Shown: piece after piece, positions 38,356-48,323 of the stretch | Layout: each line of letters opens with the position of its first letter | Numbering within the stretch: the first letter of the stretch is position 1 | Origin: Alteromonadaceae bacterium M269 | Lineage (GTDB): Bacteria > Pseudomonadota > Gammaproteobacteria > Enterobacterales > Alteromonadaceae | Reading direction: 5' to 3' | Assembly: GCA_004353515.1 (NCBI GenBank) | Contig: SMNZ01000008.1 | Span: 170,316-234,315 of the forward strand | DNA: 64,000 nucleotides | Made by a program: the position numbers and the translations under genes | The notes under the pieces: generated by a model | Told to the model about the DNA's origin: nothing | Database searches by the model: none | The model's input: the letters and a program-made list of their open reading frames with translations, nothing else

Positions 38356-38441
38356 GCGTAAGGCAAAGTGACATGATGAAATAGGCGGCGATTAAATCGC
38401 CGAGCCTATCATCTATCTTTAGCAACAAAACGAGAGCACTA

Positions 38442-39695
38442 ATGAGTGAACACTTATTTCGTAGCGAAGCACTGGAACACCAGAAAGACCGACTACACGG
38501 CGAGGTTCTCCTACGCCCATCAATCTCACAATCTTTGCTAGTTATTACACTAGTCATTTTTGTATCTGCCGTTGTGGGCTGGTTAGTTACTAGTAAATAC
38601 GCAAAAAAAGAAACTGTATCAGGTTGGTTGGAGCCAAACTCAGGCATTGTAAGAGTTTATAGCAACGCCAATGCAGGCAAAATCAAGCAAATACTTGTCA
38701 ATGAAGGGGAGCATGTAGCCAAAGACCAGCCTTTGGCCATTATCAATGGAGATAGAATTCTATCTAATGGTGAAAACCTTGAAGAAAAGCTTTTGCGTGA
38801 ATACGAAAAACAAAAGCATACATTAGAACGTCAACTTTCAAGATCAGAGGAAGCTTACACGTTAAGACGTATAGACATAACACAACAACTTAACGCGTCT
38901 AAAGAAGACTTAGAACAACTCAAAAAGCAAATTGAAACTCTCGAAAAGAGGCTCACATTATCTTCACAACGAAGTCAAAGCTTCAAAAATATGCTGGCAG
39001 ATGGAAATATCTCCAAAGCTGAGTTCGATGCAACTTTAGAACAAGAGCTTTCGTTACAGAATGAGAAGCAAGCGTTACAACGAAGTGAAGTTAATCAAAA
39101 GAATCGTATTGAGCAACTCCAAAATCAGCTGTTAATTCAGCCAACGGAGTATCAAGACGAAGTTGACACATTAAATCGCACCATTAGTGACATTGCGCAG
39201 CAAATAGCTCAGCTTCATGGTCAACGCGCTTACATTATTCGTGCATCCAAAGCGGGGAAAGTGACCAACTTACAAGTGACGGAGGGGCAACAGACAGTCG
39301 CCAATTCCCCGCTAATGTCGATAGTACCATCGAATTCAGTGATGCAAGCAAAACTACTTGTCCCGGTCAGGGCTGCGGGATTCATCAAGCCAAATCAAAC
39401 GCTAGAGATACGTTATGACGCGTTTCCTTATCAAAAGTTTGGACTTTACTCTGGGCAAGTGTCTAGTGTCTCCGATTCTATATTACTGCCAAATGAAATT
39501 AATGGTTTACCTGTTCAAACTCAGGAACCTGTTTACTTAGTTAACGCCAAACTTCACAAAGATAGTATCAATGCTTTCGGCCAGCAGTTATCTCTAAAGT
39601 CCGGCATGACATTGTCAGCCGACGTCAAATTAAAAGACCGCACATTATTGGAGTGGTTGTTTGAACCGCTACTCAGTATAAAAGGAAAAATTTAG
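38442..39695 (+). CDS. HlyD-family periplasmic adaptor of a peptide exporter
   Basis: The 417-residue membrane-fusion protein has a cytoplasmic N-terminus, one membrane helix (LLVITLVIFVSAVVGWLVTS), a lipoyl-like half (IVRVYSNANAGKIKQILVNEGEHVAKDQPLAII), a long coiled coil (about residues 110-270) and a second lipoyl/barrel half (ASKAGKVTNLQVTEGQQTVANSPLMSIVP). It is the type I secretion adaptor for the ABC exporter whose GTG start overlaps its TAG stop. A tolC-like partner is not in the window. Confidence 0.93.
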   Translation: MSEHLFRSEALEHQKDRLHGEVLLRPSISQSLLVITLVIFVSAVVGWLVTSKYAKKETVSGWLEPNSGIVRVYSNANAGKIKQILVNEGEHVAKDQPLAIINGDRILSNGENLEEKLLREYEKQKHTLERQLSRSEEAYTLRRIDITQQLNASKEDLEQLKKQIETLEKRLTLSSQRSQSFKNMLADGNISKAEFDATLEQELSLQNEKQALQRSEVNQKNRIEQLQNQLLIQPTEYQDEVDTLNRTISDIAQQIAQLHGQRAYIIRASKAGKVTNLQVTEGQQTVANSPLMSIVPSNSVMQAKLLVPVRAAGFIKPNQTLEIRYDAFPYQKFGLYSGQVSSVSDSILLPNEINGLPVQTQEPVYLVNAKLHKDSINAFGQQLSLKSGMTLSADVKLKDRTLLEWLFEPLLSIKGKI

Positions 39696-41869
39696 TGTCC
39701 GTCATCGCTTCCCTTCAACGTCCAGAATCGCTATTAGACTTTAGCTTCAAACGTTCCGTTCCTATCGTTCTTCAAACAGAAGCTGCTGAGTGCGGATTAG
39801 CTTGCTTAGCGATGATTGCCGCTTATCACGGATACGAAACTGATTTAACAACTTTGAGGCATAAATTCTCCATTTCAGCTCATGGAGCCACACTCAGACA
39901 GATAATGGATACTGCCTCCCAACTTAAGTTATCTAGTCGTCCTCTCAGATTGGAGATGGCACAAATAACAGAATTACAAACGCCTTGTATTTTACATTGG
40001 GAATTAAAGCACTTCGTTGTCTTAAAAAAGGCTTCTAAAAGTCATATCACTATTTTAGACCCAGCTATGGGTGAAAAAGACCTAACAATTGAAGAAGCTA
40101 GTAAGCTTTTTACCGGTGTTGCATTAGAACTAACGCCTAACTCTGATTTTGAAAAAGCAGAGGAAAAACAAACTTTATCGCTTAAGCACTTCTGGTCGCG
40201 TATTAGCGGTCTGAAACGCAGCTTGATCAACATTCTATTGCTATCTCTACTCTTACAGTTTTTTGCGCTTCTCGGGCCTTACTATATGCAAACTGTGGTA
40301 GACGATGTTTTGCTACGAAATGACAAAAACTTCCTTGCTGTATTGGCAATCGGATTCGGCATTCTCCTGCTCATTGAAACAGCAACAACGGTCTTTAGAC
40401 AGCTTGTTGTTCTCAACATGTCCACTCGACTCAATATCCAGATGTCATCGAATATATTTCACCACCTTATTCGACTTCCCATTGATTACTTTTCAAAACG
40501 CCATATGGGGGATGTCGTCTCGCGTTTTGGATCAATGAGCACAATACGAGAGTTAATAACCACAGGGCTCATTGCAGTTGTCATTGATGGCCTTATGGCG
40601 GTTATCACACTCACAGTCATGTTTATCTACAATTGGCAACTGAGTTTACTCGTTTTAGGGGTGTTGTTCGTATACGGTTTATTGCGTTACGCCTTCTATA
40701 AACCGTTTAAAAACCTGTCTCAAGAAAGTATTGTTAGCTCAGCTAAAGAAAGCTCACACTTTATGGAGTCATTGAGAGCCGTTCAAACCATCAAGCTGTT
40801 TGAGAAAGAAACCGATCGTCAAAGTCAATGGCAGAATAGGCTGGCCGATAGCATGAACAAAGGCATTCGTATTCAGCAATGGGAGATCGGCTTCAGTACC
40901 ATTAATAAGCTACTATTTGGCATTGAGAACATTCTCATTATCTTCTTTGCAGCAACTTTTGTGATTGATCATGCAATGACAGTCGGTATGTTATATGCCT
41001 TTATAAGTTATAAATCACGCTTTATATCTTCTACTGATGGCCTTATCGGCAAGTGGATAGAATTTAAAATGTTAAGCCTTCACTTCGACAGATTGTCAGA
41101 TATCGTTTTTAGCGAAAAAGATGCGATGCAAAAAGACAGCCTAGCGTCGAAAGCCTTAGTGCACCAGTCATCATTCAATGAGCTCGAAGGAAAAATTGAT
41201 GTAGACAATATTTCTTTTGAATACAGCAAAATGGATAAGCCCGTATTTGAAAACCTGAGTTTTACCATCAACCCTGGTGAAACTATCGCTTTTGTTGGCC
41301 CTTCTGGCGGCGGAAAATCGACTCTTCTCAAGTGCCTAATGGGACTTATGTCCCCGAGCCAAGGCAATATTCTGATTGACGGGGTCCCTCTGCAGCAACA
41401 GCTTAACTATAGACAACAAATTGCTGGCGTAATGCAGGAAGATCAACTTTTGAGTGGTTCTATCACAGAAAATATCGCTTGCTTTGATTCGAGTATTGAC
41501 TTAAATCGCGTAGTTCTCTGTGCTCATCACGCCTGTGTGCATGAGGATATTTTAAAGCTTCCTATGCAATACAACACCTTGGTGGGTGATATGGGAACAA
41601 ACCTGAGTGGAGGACAAAAGCAACGCATAATCTTAGCGCGAGCACTCTACAGAAACCCTAAAATCCTATTTATGGATGAAGCGACCAGTAATCTTGATAC
41701 AAATAATGAAGCAAAAATTAATGAGCATATTAAAAAGCTCAATATTACTCGCATCCTAATTGCGCACAGGCCAGAAACAATACGCTCCGCAGAACGCATA
41801 TTCGCTTTAGCCAATGGTGAATTTCAGGAAATTACAGACCAAATTCATCCCAAGGCTTTAAAGCATTAG
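39695..41869 (+). CDS. Peptidase-containing ABC exporter (C39 family, bacteriocin/peptide type)
   Basis: The 724-residue protein has an N-terminal C39 peptidase domain: Q27 and C33 in LQTEAAECGLACLAMIAAYHG, the His in ELKHFVVLKK and the Asp in TILDPAMG. An ABC membrane domain follows (about residues 165-440), then an ATPase with Walker A GPSGGGKST, signature LSGGQKQRIILARAL and Walker B ILFMDEATSNLD. Such exporters cleave double-glycine leaders and export bacteriocins or signalling peptides. No double-glycine precursor was found in the flanking 5 kb, so the substrate is unknown. GTG start 39695 overlaps the HlyD stop. Confidence 0.95.
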   Translation: MSVIASLQRPESLLDFSFKRSVPIVLQTEAAECGLACLAMIAAYHGYETDLTTLRHKFSISAHGATLRQIMDTASQLKLSSRPLRLEMAQITELQTPCILHWELKHFVVLKKASKSHITILDPAMGEKDLTIEEASKLFTGVALELTPNSDFEKAEEKQTLSLKHFWSRISGLKRSLINILLLSLLLQFFALLGPYYMQTVVDDVLLRNDKNFLAVLAIGFGILLLIETATTVFRQLVVLNMSTRLNIQMSSNIFHHLIRLPIDYFSKRHMGDVVSRFGSMSTIRELITTGLIAVVIDGLMAVITLTVMFIYNWQLSLLVLGVLFVYGLLRYAFYKPFKNLSQESIVSSAKESSHFMESLRAVQTIKLFEKETDRQSQWQNRLADSMNKGIRIQQWEIGFSTINKLLFGIENILIIFFAATFVIDHAMTVGMLYAFISYKSRFISSTDGLIGKWIEFKMLSLHFDRLSDIVFSEKDAMQKDSLASKALVHQSSFNELEGKIDVDNISFEYSKMDKPVFENLSFTINPGETIAFVGPSGGGKSTLLKCLMGLMSPSQGNILIDGVPLQQQLNYRQQIAGVMQEDQLLSGSITENIACFDSSIDLNRVVLCAHHACVHEDILKLPMQYNTLVGDMGTNLSGGQKQRIILARALYRNPKILFMDEATSNLDTNNEAKINEHIKKLNITRILIAHRPETIRSAERIFALANGEFQEITDQIHPKALKH

Positions 41870-41977
41870 GTATGCGTCATTACTTATAGTCCTCTATAAG
41901 TTTAAGTAACTCATATGGAGTAAATCTGCGTGCTAGACTCAAATGACTAAATCATAACCACAAAAGAGCTAGTCATC

Positions 41978-43099
41978 ATGAACACATCAAAACAGTTATT
42001 TACGGAAATTACCTCTAATGGAAAGTTAGAGATTTCTTTAAAAGAAATGCCTGTATTAACACCAAAGCCACATGAAGTTGTTGTGAAAATTGAGGCAGCG
42101 CCAATTAACCCATCAGATATGTGGCCTATGTTTGGGCCAGCTGATTTATCTGCCGCGACATTAGACAACGACAAGAACGTGCTTTCTGCTCCTGTTCATC
42201 CGGGTATGCTTCCCAGAATTAAATCTCGTTTAGACCAAGTACTCCCCATCGGCAATGAAGGTTCAGGAAAAGTCGTCGCAGCGGGTGAAAGCGAGGCTGC
42301 GCAAGCTATGCTTGGAAAAACTGTAGCCGTACTAACAGGTGCAACTTATACTGAATATAGTTGTGTGCCTGTTCAAGCTTGTTTAGTTCATAACGAAGGG
42401 ACGACATACCAAGAAGCTGCTTCATCATTTGTAAATCCACTTACAGCTCTGGGTATGGTTGAGACCATGCGTATGGAAGGCCACCAAGCACTTGTTCATA
42501 CCGCAGCAGCTTCTAGTTTAGGTCAGATGCTCAACAAAATATGCATCGCCGAGAACGTGCCTTTGGTTAACATTGTCCGCAACCAACAGCAAGTCGATAT
42601 CCTTAAAGCCATCGGCGCCCAATACATTTGTAACTCATCTGACGACGATTTTATGAAGCAATTGATCACTGCAATAGATGAGACTGGTGCAACACTAGCT
42701 TTTGATGCCATTGGAGGAGGCCAACTCGTCAGTGACATCCTAACCGCGATGGAATATGTCGGTAGTAAAGATGCAAAAGGCTTCAATACTTATGGCTCGG
42801 AAACTAACAAGCAAGTTTATATCTACGGCGGACTAGACTTCTCACCGACAACGTTGAATAGAGCATACGGCATGACCTGGGGCATTGGTGGCTGGTTGTT
42901 GATGCGCTTCTTGGCCAAACTACAACCTCAACGTGTAGGCGAGTTACACAAACGCGTGGCAGATGAAATCAAAACGACTTTCGCATCGAGTTACAGTAAT
43001 GAATTGAGTTTCGAAGAAGCTATGACACCCGAAGTGATAGCTAGGTATAACGCTAAAAAAACTGGCGAAAAGTTTTTAATTAATCCCTTCAAAGCTTAA
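41978..43099 (+). CDS. Zinc-type alcohol dehydrogenase-like (MDR) oxidoreductase
   Basis: The 373-residue medium-chain reductase has a GroES-like N-terminal domain (HEVVVKIEAAPINPSDMWPMFGPA, IGNEGSGKVVAAG) and a Rossmann domain (ALVHTAAASSLGQMLNKIC). The catalytic-zinc cysteines of classical alcohol dehydrogenases are absent, so it is more like the quinone oxidoreductase/enoyl reductase branch, and the substrate is unknown. It stands alone, with only a weak ribosome site. A perfect 12-bp hairpin lies 24 bp after its stop. Confidence 0.85.
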   Translation: MNTSKQLFTEITSNGKLEISLKEMPVLTPKPHEVVVKIEAAPINPSDMWPMFGPADLSAATLDNDKNVLSAPVHPGMLPRIKSRLDQVLPIGNEGSGKVVAAGESEAAQAMLGKTVAVLTGATYTEYSCVPVQACLVHNEGTTYQEAASSFVNPLTALGMVETMRMEGHQALVHTAAASSLGQMLNKICIAENVPLVNIVRNQQQVDILKAIGAQYICNSSDDDFMKQLITAIDETGATLAFDAIGGGQLVSDILTAMEYVGSKDAKGFNTYGSETNKQVYIYGGLDFSPTTLNRAYGMTWGIGGWLLMRFLAKLQPQRVGELHKRVADEIKTTFASSYSNELSFEEAMTPEVIARYNAKKTGEKFLINPFKA

Positions 43100-43123
43100 T
43101 AGCCATATCCCTCTAATCAAGAT

Positions 43124-43155
43124 CGAGAGAGTTCGTCAGCTCGCGAACTCTCTCG
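43124..43155. terminator. Strong hairpin after the MDR gene (terminator-like, no T tract)
   Basis: A perfect 12-bp stem (43124-43135 with 43144-43155) has an 8-base loop and is followed by GCTAAAATC instead of a T run. It may be a weak terminator or an mRNA 3' stabiliser. Confidence 0.5.
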
Positions 43156-43234
43156 GCTAAAATCACTCTTTTCCATTTCACATCTATTTCACATTGGCTT
43201 TGGCATGCTTCTGCTAAATTCTTAGGAGAATGCG

Positions 43235-44362
43235 ATGAGAAAGTTAACCTACTTACTATTAATCACGCTAGTTACGATATTTTTTCACGTATCGGCGAGT
43301 GAAGAATCACCGAAAAAAGTACTCATGGTTGTCAGCAGTTATGGCGAAGAAAAAGGTAATAAAAAGCCTGGTTTTGAGTTTGATGAATTCGCGAAAGCTT
43401 ATCTCGTGTTTTCAAACAATAACATTGAAGTTGATGTCGCTAGTCCCAAAGGTGGTCCTGTTGAAGCAGACCAGTACGATCCGAACAAACCCTATAATCA
43501 ATTAGTGTTGGCAGATAAGCAGGCGATGGAAAAGCTGAACGAATCCTTACCAACCAATCAGCTTGTAGCAAGTAACTACGACGCTGTATTTATAGTCGGA
43601 GGAAAAGGTGCCATGTTCGACCTCCCCAAAGACACGGCACTCCAAAGCACCATCGCTGACATATATCAACAACAAGGTGTTGTGTCAGCTGTCTGCCACG
43701 GTCCAGCAGCACTCACTAATGTTAAATTGTCAGACGGCAGCTATCTCGTCTCAGGTAAAACTGTTAACGGATTCACAAACATTGAGGAAAAAGCTTTCGG
43801 TAAAAAGTGGCTACCCCATTTCGAATTTCTTCTAGAAGATCAACTTAAGGCTCGCGGTGGCATATTCGAAAGTGCACCCATGATGTTAAAGCACGTCGCG
43901 GTAGATGGCAGGTTAATCACGGGACAAAACCCTTTTTCAACAACATCAGCAGCCAATCAAGTCGTGCGTTCACTTGGCCTCAATCCAATTGAAAGCGTCC
44001 AATTTAGTGATGATATGACAATAGACTTGGTCACAAAGATCATGCATGGAGATAGCAAAGCGGCAACACAATTTAACGAGAATGTTTCAGACTACCAACC
44101 AGAGTTAGTCGGTATGTATGGATACTTTGCTATGCAGCAAGCTTCTGATAATAGCCAACTTCATCAAGCGATTGAACTCATGTCCTTGGCAGCTCCACAT
44201 ATGCAAGAACCAAGACTAAACCTAGCAATTGCCCAAGGCTATCAAAAATTAGGAAACACGAAACAAGCCGTAGATACTCTCCAAGCTGTTTTAAAAAATA
44301 ACCCCGACATGGAGCAAGCCCAAACCTTACTTGCACAGCTTCGTAGCTCGAATTCTAAGTAA
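43235..44362 (+). CDS. Exported DJ-1/PfpI-family protein with C-terminal TPR
   Basis: The 375-residue protein has a signal peptide (LTYLLLITLVTIFFHVSAS). A DJ-1/PfpI domain occupies about residues 28-245, with the nucleophile cysteine in VVSAVCHGPAALTNV and the glutamate-bearing region FEFDEFAKAYLVF. A tetratricopeptide-like tail follows (LNLAIAQGYQKLGNTKQAVDTLQAVLKNNPD). Related Hsp31/GATase1-like proteins act as glyoxalases or deglycases, but a periplasmic location is unusual. AGGAGA precedes the ATG. The ABC genes follow closely, suggesting one operon with 44380-49573. Confidence 0.83.
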   Translation: MRKLTYLLLITLVTIFFHVSASEESPKKVLMVVSSYGEEKGNKKPGFEFDEFAKAYLVFSNNNIEVDVASPKGGPVEADQYDPNKPYNQLVLADKQAMEKLNESLPTNQLVASNYDAVFIVGGKGAMFDLPKDTALQSTIADIYQQQGVVSAVCHGPAALTNVKLSDGSYLVSGKTVNGFTNIEEKAFGKKWLPHFEFLLEDQLKARGGIFESAPMMLKHVAVDGRLITGQNPFSTTSAANQVVRSLGLNPIESVQFSDDMTIDLVTKIMHGDSKAATQFNENVSDYQPELVGMYGYFAMQQASDNSQLHQAIELMSLAAPHMQEPRLNLAIAQGYQKLGNTKQAVDTLQAVLKNNPDMEQAQTLLAQLRSSNSK

Positions 44363-44379
44363 TTGTTATGGAGTTAAGT

Positions 44380-45057
44380 ATGCAAGTTCAAATTTCACTT
44401 GATAATGTCGGCCATGGGTTTCAATTAAATGGGAAAACTGTCGAGCTTTTTAGTGGCATCAATGCAGAGTTTAAAGGCGCTAGCTCCACAGCAATTATAG
44501 GGCCATCGGGTTCGGGTAAGTCAACTATGCTCGCTATTATGGCAGGCCTCGATCTCCCCAATAACGGGCGAGTGGTCTATCACAATAAAGCTCTTGTCGG
44601 GTCGAGCAAGGGCGAACTAACAGCAACCCAAATGCGCCAACACACAGGGTTCATCTTCCAGCATTTCCACCTTTTAGATGAAATGGACGTTCTTAATAAT
44701 GTTGCCCTTCCATTAAAATTAAGAGGCGACAGAAAAGCCATAGAAAAATCCAAGCAATGGTTAAACATTGTTGGGTTATCGGATAGATATAACCAACCAG
44801 TAATCCAGCTAAGTGGTGGTGAAAAACAACGTGTTGCTATTGCTAGAGCTTTCGTTAGTGAACCAGCTGTCATATTTGCTGATGAACCCACAGGTAGTTT
44901 AGACGAAGCAACGGCTCAGGATATCACTCAAGTCATGTTTGATTGTTGCCACAGCCACTCAACTAATTTGGTGCTGGTTACCCACAACAATGAATTAGCG
45001 GCGCAGGCGGACGAGTGTTACTCCTTGTCTCATGGGAAGTTGGAGTTGCAGTCATGA
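44380..45057 (+). CDS. LolD/MacB-like ABC transporter ATPase
   Basis: I chose ATG 44380 because GGAG lies six bases upstream, whereas the ATG at 44368 is itself part of that ribosome site. The 225-residue ATPase shows Walker [16 protein letters not shown]-loop [21 protein letters not shown], signature [15 protein letters not shown] and Walker [14 protein letters not shown], followed by VTHN. It groups with the LolD/FtsE/MacB (MacB-type) ATPases. Its TGA overlaps the permease ATG (ATGA), so the two form one transporter. Confidence 0.93.
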   Translation: MQVQISLDNVGHGFQLNGKTVELFSGINAEFKGASSTAIIGPSGSGKSTMLAIMAGLDLPNNGRVVYHNKALVGSSKGELTATQMRQHTGFIFQHFHLLDEMDVLNNVALPLKLRGDRKAIEKSKQWLNIVGLSDRYNQPVIQLSGGEKQRVAIARAFVSEPAVIFADEPTGSLDEATAQDITQVMFDCCHSHSTNLVLVTHNNELAAQADECYSLSHGKLELQS

Positions 45058-47615
45058 TAGCTTTATCTCTCGCTTGGCAACATTTCTGGCAACAAACCAA
45101 AAGCAGTGAAAGTCGGCTGTGGTTAATGAGTCAGTTCTTCCTGAGCTTTTATCTGTTATTCATTACTTTAGGTAGTAGCTCAATCCAAACTTATTTAAAG
45201 CAGAATGTGCAACAACTGCTGGGTGCTGGAGCTGTTGTCATCAGTCAAAGCACACCGGACGTTCAATTTAGACAGCAATTAAAAGGCTTCGCACATCGAT
45301 ATTCTGAGTCCCAAGTCTTTGAGTTAACGTTAACGCATAACGAAAAGTGGCAAACTGTCCAAGTGAAAGCTGTCGATGCGCAGTATCCTATTCGAGGTCA
45401 TTTAAAAACCAGTTATGAATTAGGTGGCCCAGAATCAGCAACGCAAAGTGGCCCTAAGCCAGGCTTTATATGGTTAGATTCAAGAACTATTTCTGCTTTA
45501 CAAATTAAACCAGGAGAATCGATAACCCTAGGCTCTCATGCATTACGTGTTGACACAGTTCTCGTCTACGAACCTGACAGGCTACTGGAAGGTCACTCTG
45601 TCGCTATGCGAGCGATGATAAATGCGTCAGACTTGTCCAGAATTGACATCCCCAGCAATGTAACTTATCGATTTTTGCTCGATGCAAACTTAACCCAACA
45701 ACAAGATCTCGAAAACTGGCTTAGTACTAACCATCCGCAAATGAAAGTGATTTCGGATCACAATGGAAGACATCCGCTTGCAGCTATTTGGAAGCGCGTT
45801 GAGAACTTTCTAGGATTATCTGGGGTTTTACTGTTTCTACTTGGCGCTTTATGCATCGATATGACTCGCCAACAATTGCAACGTCAACAGTCAGAGTTCG
45901 TCGCCATTGCTATGAGCTGTGGTATGACTCGTTGGCAAAGTCTCTTAGTGACAGTCTGGCATTTTGTTCTGGCTTTGCTATTTACTCTCGGGCCGGCATT
46001 CATTATTGCTTGGGCAACAGAGCAACTTGCCATTCGTCAATTAATCTCTCTCTTCCCTGGACTTGCTTCTAATTGGCAATTTGAGGATGCACTAAGAGTT
46101 ATTGTGATATGCGCCGCATTGTTCGTTTGCTTACAATTACCCAATTGGATGTTAATGTTGAACACACGGGTAACGGCATTACTCCAATCACATCAACCAA
46201 AGCTAAGCAACAAAGTAGTCAGAATACTCTTACCCATCATTAGTTTAAGCCTACTTTCCTGGTTTTATACAGACAATAGCTTACTGACCGCTATGCTACT
46301 CACTGCGTTAGCAGTCTGCCTATTCATTATGATCTGCGTTATGTGGTTTCTCTTGTTCGGTTTAGGAAAAGTAGCGGGGGCAGCTAATAATCTATTGTCT
46401 TTCACCTTTTACTTACTTAGAACACGGTTACTCAGTAAGTCAGCGCAAATCATTGCCTTAGGCTTTTGTCTTACCCTACTGATATTTAGCCTCCGATTGG
46501 CAGAAGACTTCACTCAAATGTTGACCTCGGTTTCTCGTCACCAGGACGGTAACCTGTTTATTAGCCAAGCAACGAGTGAAGACATTAAAGCTTTGGAATC
46601 ATGGGCCACCCAAACAAACAGTGAGATACGCCACCTCCGTCCTTTCACTTACGCGGAGGTCACACATATTAACGACAAAACACTAAAGCAACATAGCAAA
46701 GGACCAAGTGATTCTATGTCAACTTTGCAAAACGCCGTTCGTTTATCATGGAGCCAAGAAACCCCTAGTAATAATCGATTAGTTGATGGAAATTGGAGTA
46801 CGCAAGATAAAAGCATCATACCTGTCTCGGTTGAGGCCGAAGTAGCCCAAGACATGAAACTTAAGATTGGGGATGAGCTGACCTTCTTGGTTGAAGGTCA
46901 AAATCACATATTAACCATACAATCCTTACATGAGTTTAAGCCAGGTTCCCACTCCATGACGTTCTGGTTTGTCATTCCTCTAAGTGGACACCATGATTTG
47001 CCGTTTTTTGAGAAACCTTTGTTCATGGGTAGTATGGAAATACACGACAATGCTTGGAACAAGCTCAGTCATATTTGGTCTGCACACCCAGCTATGCGTA
47101 TGGTGTCGTTACAAGAAATTACCCATCGGTTAGACAAGTTTACTCAACTCAGCAAAGGCGCGATTATCGTCTTCAGCACCTTCATCATATTTATGGCAGG
47201 GTTGGTAATCTTCGCCTCGGCTAGGCGATACGCTGACGAGGATAAAAAGCGCAATGGCTTAATACTCAGCTTTGGGCTCACACAGGCAAGCTGTATTCGG
47301 ATCGTATGTTACGAGTGGTTAACTACAGCACTGGTTGTGGGTTTAAGTGCTTGCCTATCCGCATGGTTAGCAGGCGAATTAATCTATCAAGTACAATTCG
47401 ACCTTCACTACAACTTTGACTTTGTTTGGATGACTATACTAGTAGTAAGTTTAGCCATAGCATTGATTCTACTGGGGCTGTTTATCAGCAAAAACAGTTT
47501 GAGAGCTTCTGTTTTAGATTTGATTTATGAACGTAAACCATCGTTGGATTCAATCAAAAAAGTTAAAAACAAAGCCTTATCACACCAACCGATTCATTCA
47601 CATTCGGGAGAATAG
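45054..47615 (+). CDS. Large FtsX-type ABC permease
   Basis: The 853-residue permease starts at the ATG overlapping the ATPase stop. It has a first membrane helix (MSQFFLSFYLLFITLGS), a periplasmic domain and FtsX-like three-helix units near residues 255-370 (VLLFLLGALCIDMTRQQLQRQQSEFVAIAMSCGMTR) and at the C-terminus (IIVFSTFIIFMAGLVIFASARRYADEDKKRNGLILSFGLTQ). The two-module YbbP-like layout (about ten helices) fits mechanotransmission or lipoprotein/peptide export families. The substrate is unknown. The regulator gene follows 6 bp later. Confidence 0.88.
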   Translation: MIALSLAWQHFWQQTKSSESRLWLMSQFFLSFYLLFITLGSSSIQTYLKQNVQQLLGAGAVVISQSTPDVQFRQQLKGFAHRYSESQVFELTLTHNEKWQTVQVKAVDAQYPIRGHLKTSYELGGPESATQSGPKPGFIWLDSRTISALQIKPGESITLGSHALRVDTVLVYEPDRLLEGHSVAMRAMINASDLSRIDIPSNVTYRFLLDANLTQQQDLENWLSTNHPQMKVISDHNGRHPLAAIWKRVENFLGLSGVLLFLLGALCIDMTRQQLQRQQSEFVAIAMSCGMTRWQSLLVTVWHFVLALLFTLGPAFIIAWATEQLAIRQLISLFPGLASNWQFEDALRVIVICAALFVCLQLPNWMLMLNTRVTALLQSHQPKLSNKVVRILLPIISLSLLSWFYTDNSLLTAMLLTALAVCLFIMICVMWFLLFGLGKVAGAANNLLSFTFYLLRTRLLSKSAQIIALGFCLTLLIFSLRLAEDFTQMLTSVSRHQDGNLFISQATSEDIKALESWATQTNSEIRHLRPFTYAEVTHINDKTLKQHSKGPSDSMSTLQNAVRLSWSQETPSNNRLVDGNWSTQDKSIIPVSVEAEVAQDMKLKIGDELTFLVEGQNHILTIQSLHEFKPGSHSMTFWFVIPLSGHHDLPFFEKPLFMGSMEIHDNAWNKLSHIWSAHPAMRMVSLQEITHRLDKFTQLSKGAIIVFSTFIIFMAGLVIFASARRYADEDKKRNGLILSFGLTQASCIRIVCYEWLTTALVVGLSACLSAWLAGELIYQVQFDLHYNFDFVWMTILVVSLAIALILLGLFISKNSLRASVLDLIYERKPSLDSIKKVKNKALSHQPIHSHSGE

Positions 47616-47621
47616 AGGCCA

Positions 47622-48323
47622 ATGCAAAGTAGGGATAAAGCAGGTTTGAAAATACTCGTTATTGAAGACAACAAGGACATTGCACAGAATATTGCCGAAC
47701 ATTTCGAAGTCGCAGGGCATCAAATGGACTTCGCAACCAACGGTAAACTGGGCTTAGAACTCGCATTAGAAAACTACTTTGATCTCGTCATCCTTGATTT
47801 AACGCTACCCAACATGGATGGTTTGGAGGTATGTACCCAACTACGCCAGAAGTCAGAACGACATGTTCCTATATTGATGCTGACCGCTCGGGATAGCCTT
47901 GATGACAAAGTGAAAGGCTTCGATTTGGGTGCTGACGACTACTTGACCAAACCATTCGCGCTGGCTGAGTTAGAAGTACGCTGCCAAGCACTCAGTCGCA
48001 GGCACCAACTCCAAACCAACCATCTCATTACTATAGGGAGCCTCTGCATAGACAGGCAACAACAAAAGGTCACTCGGCAGAATCAACAGATAATGCTAAA
48101 GCCTATCCCTTTTAAAATACTCCAAGTGCTTGCTGAGTCCTACCCAAGAGTTGTCAGCAAATCGGAGTTATGTCAAAAGCTATGGGGAGATGACCCGACA
48201 GAATCAGATTCCTTACGCTCTCATATCTATCAGCTTAGACAAAGCCTTGATAAACCTTTCGAGCACCCTGTTTTGAAAACCATACATGGTGTCGGGTTGG
48301 CTCTGGAAAAAGACACAGCATGA
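47622..48323 (+). CDS. OmpR-family response regulator
   Basis: The 233-residue protein has a receiver (IEDNKDIAQNIAEHF, phospho-Asp in VILDLTLPNMDG, Lys in YLTKPFALAELEV) and a C-terminal winged helix (KPIPFKILQVLAESYPRVVSKSELCQKLWG, SDSLRSHIYQLRQSLDKP). AGAGG precedes the ATG. It overlaps the sensor kinase gene by four bases. It most likely controls the upstream ABC transporter operon. Confidence 0.95.
   Translation: MQSRDKAGLKILVIEDNKDIAQNIAEHFEVAGHQMDFATNGKLGLELALENYFDLVILDLTLPNMDGLEVCTQLRQKSERHVPILMLTARDSLDDKVKGFDLGADDYLTKPFALAELEVRCQALSRRHQLQTNHLITIGSLCIDRQQQKVTRQNQQIMLKPIPFKILQVLAESYPRVVSKSELCQKLWGDDPTESDSLRSHIYQLRQSLDKPFEHPVLKTIHGVGLALEKDTA

Noticed and set aside
43124-43155. Perfect 12-bp hairpin as a recombination or phage site
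   Set aside because: Position just after a stop codon fits a terminator-like 3' hairpin better, and no partner site was seen.
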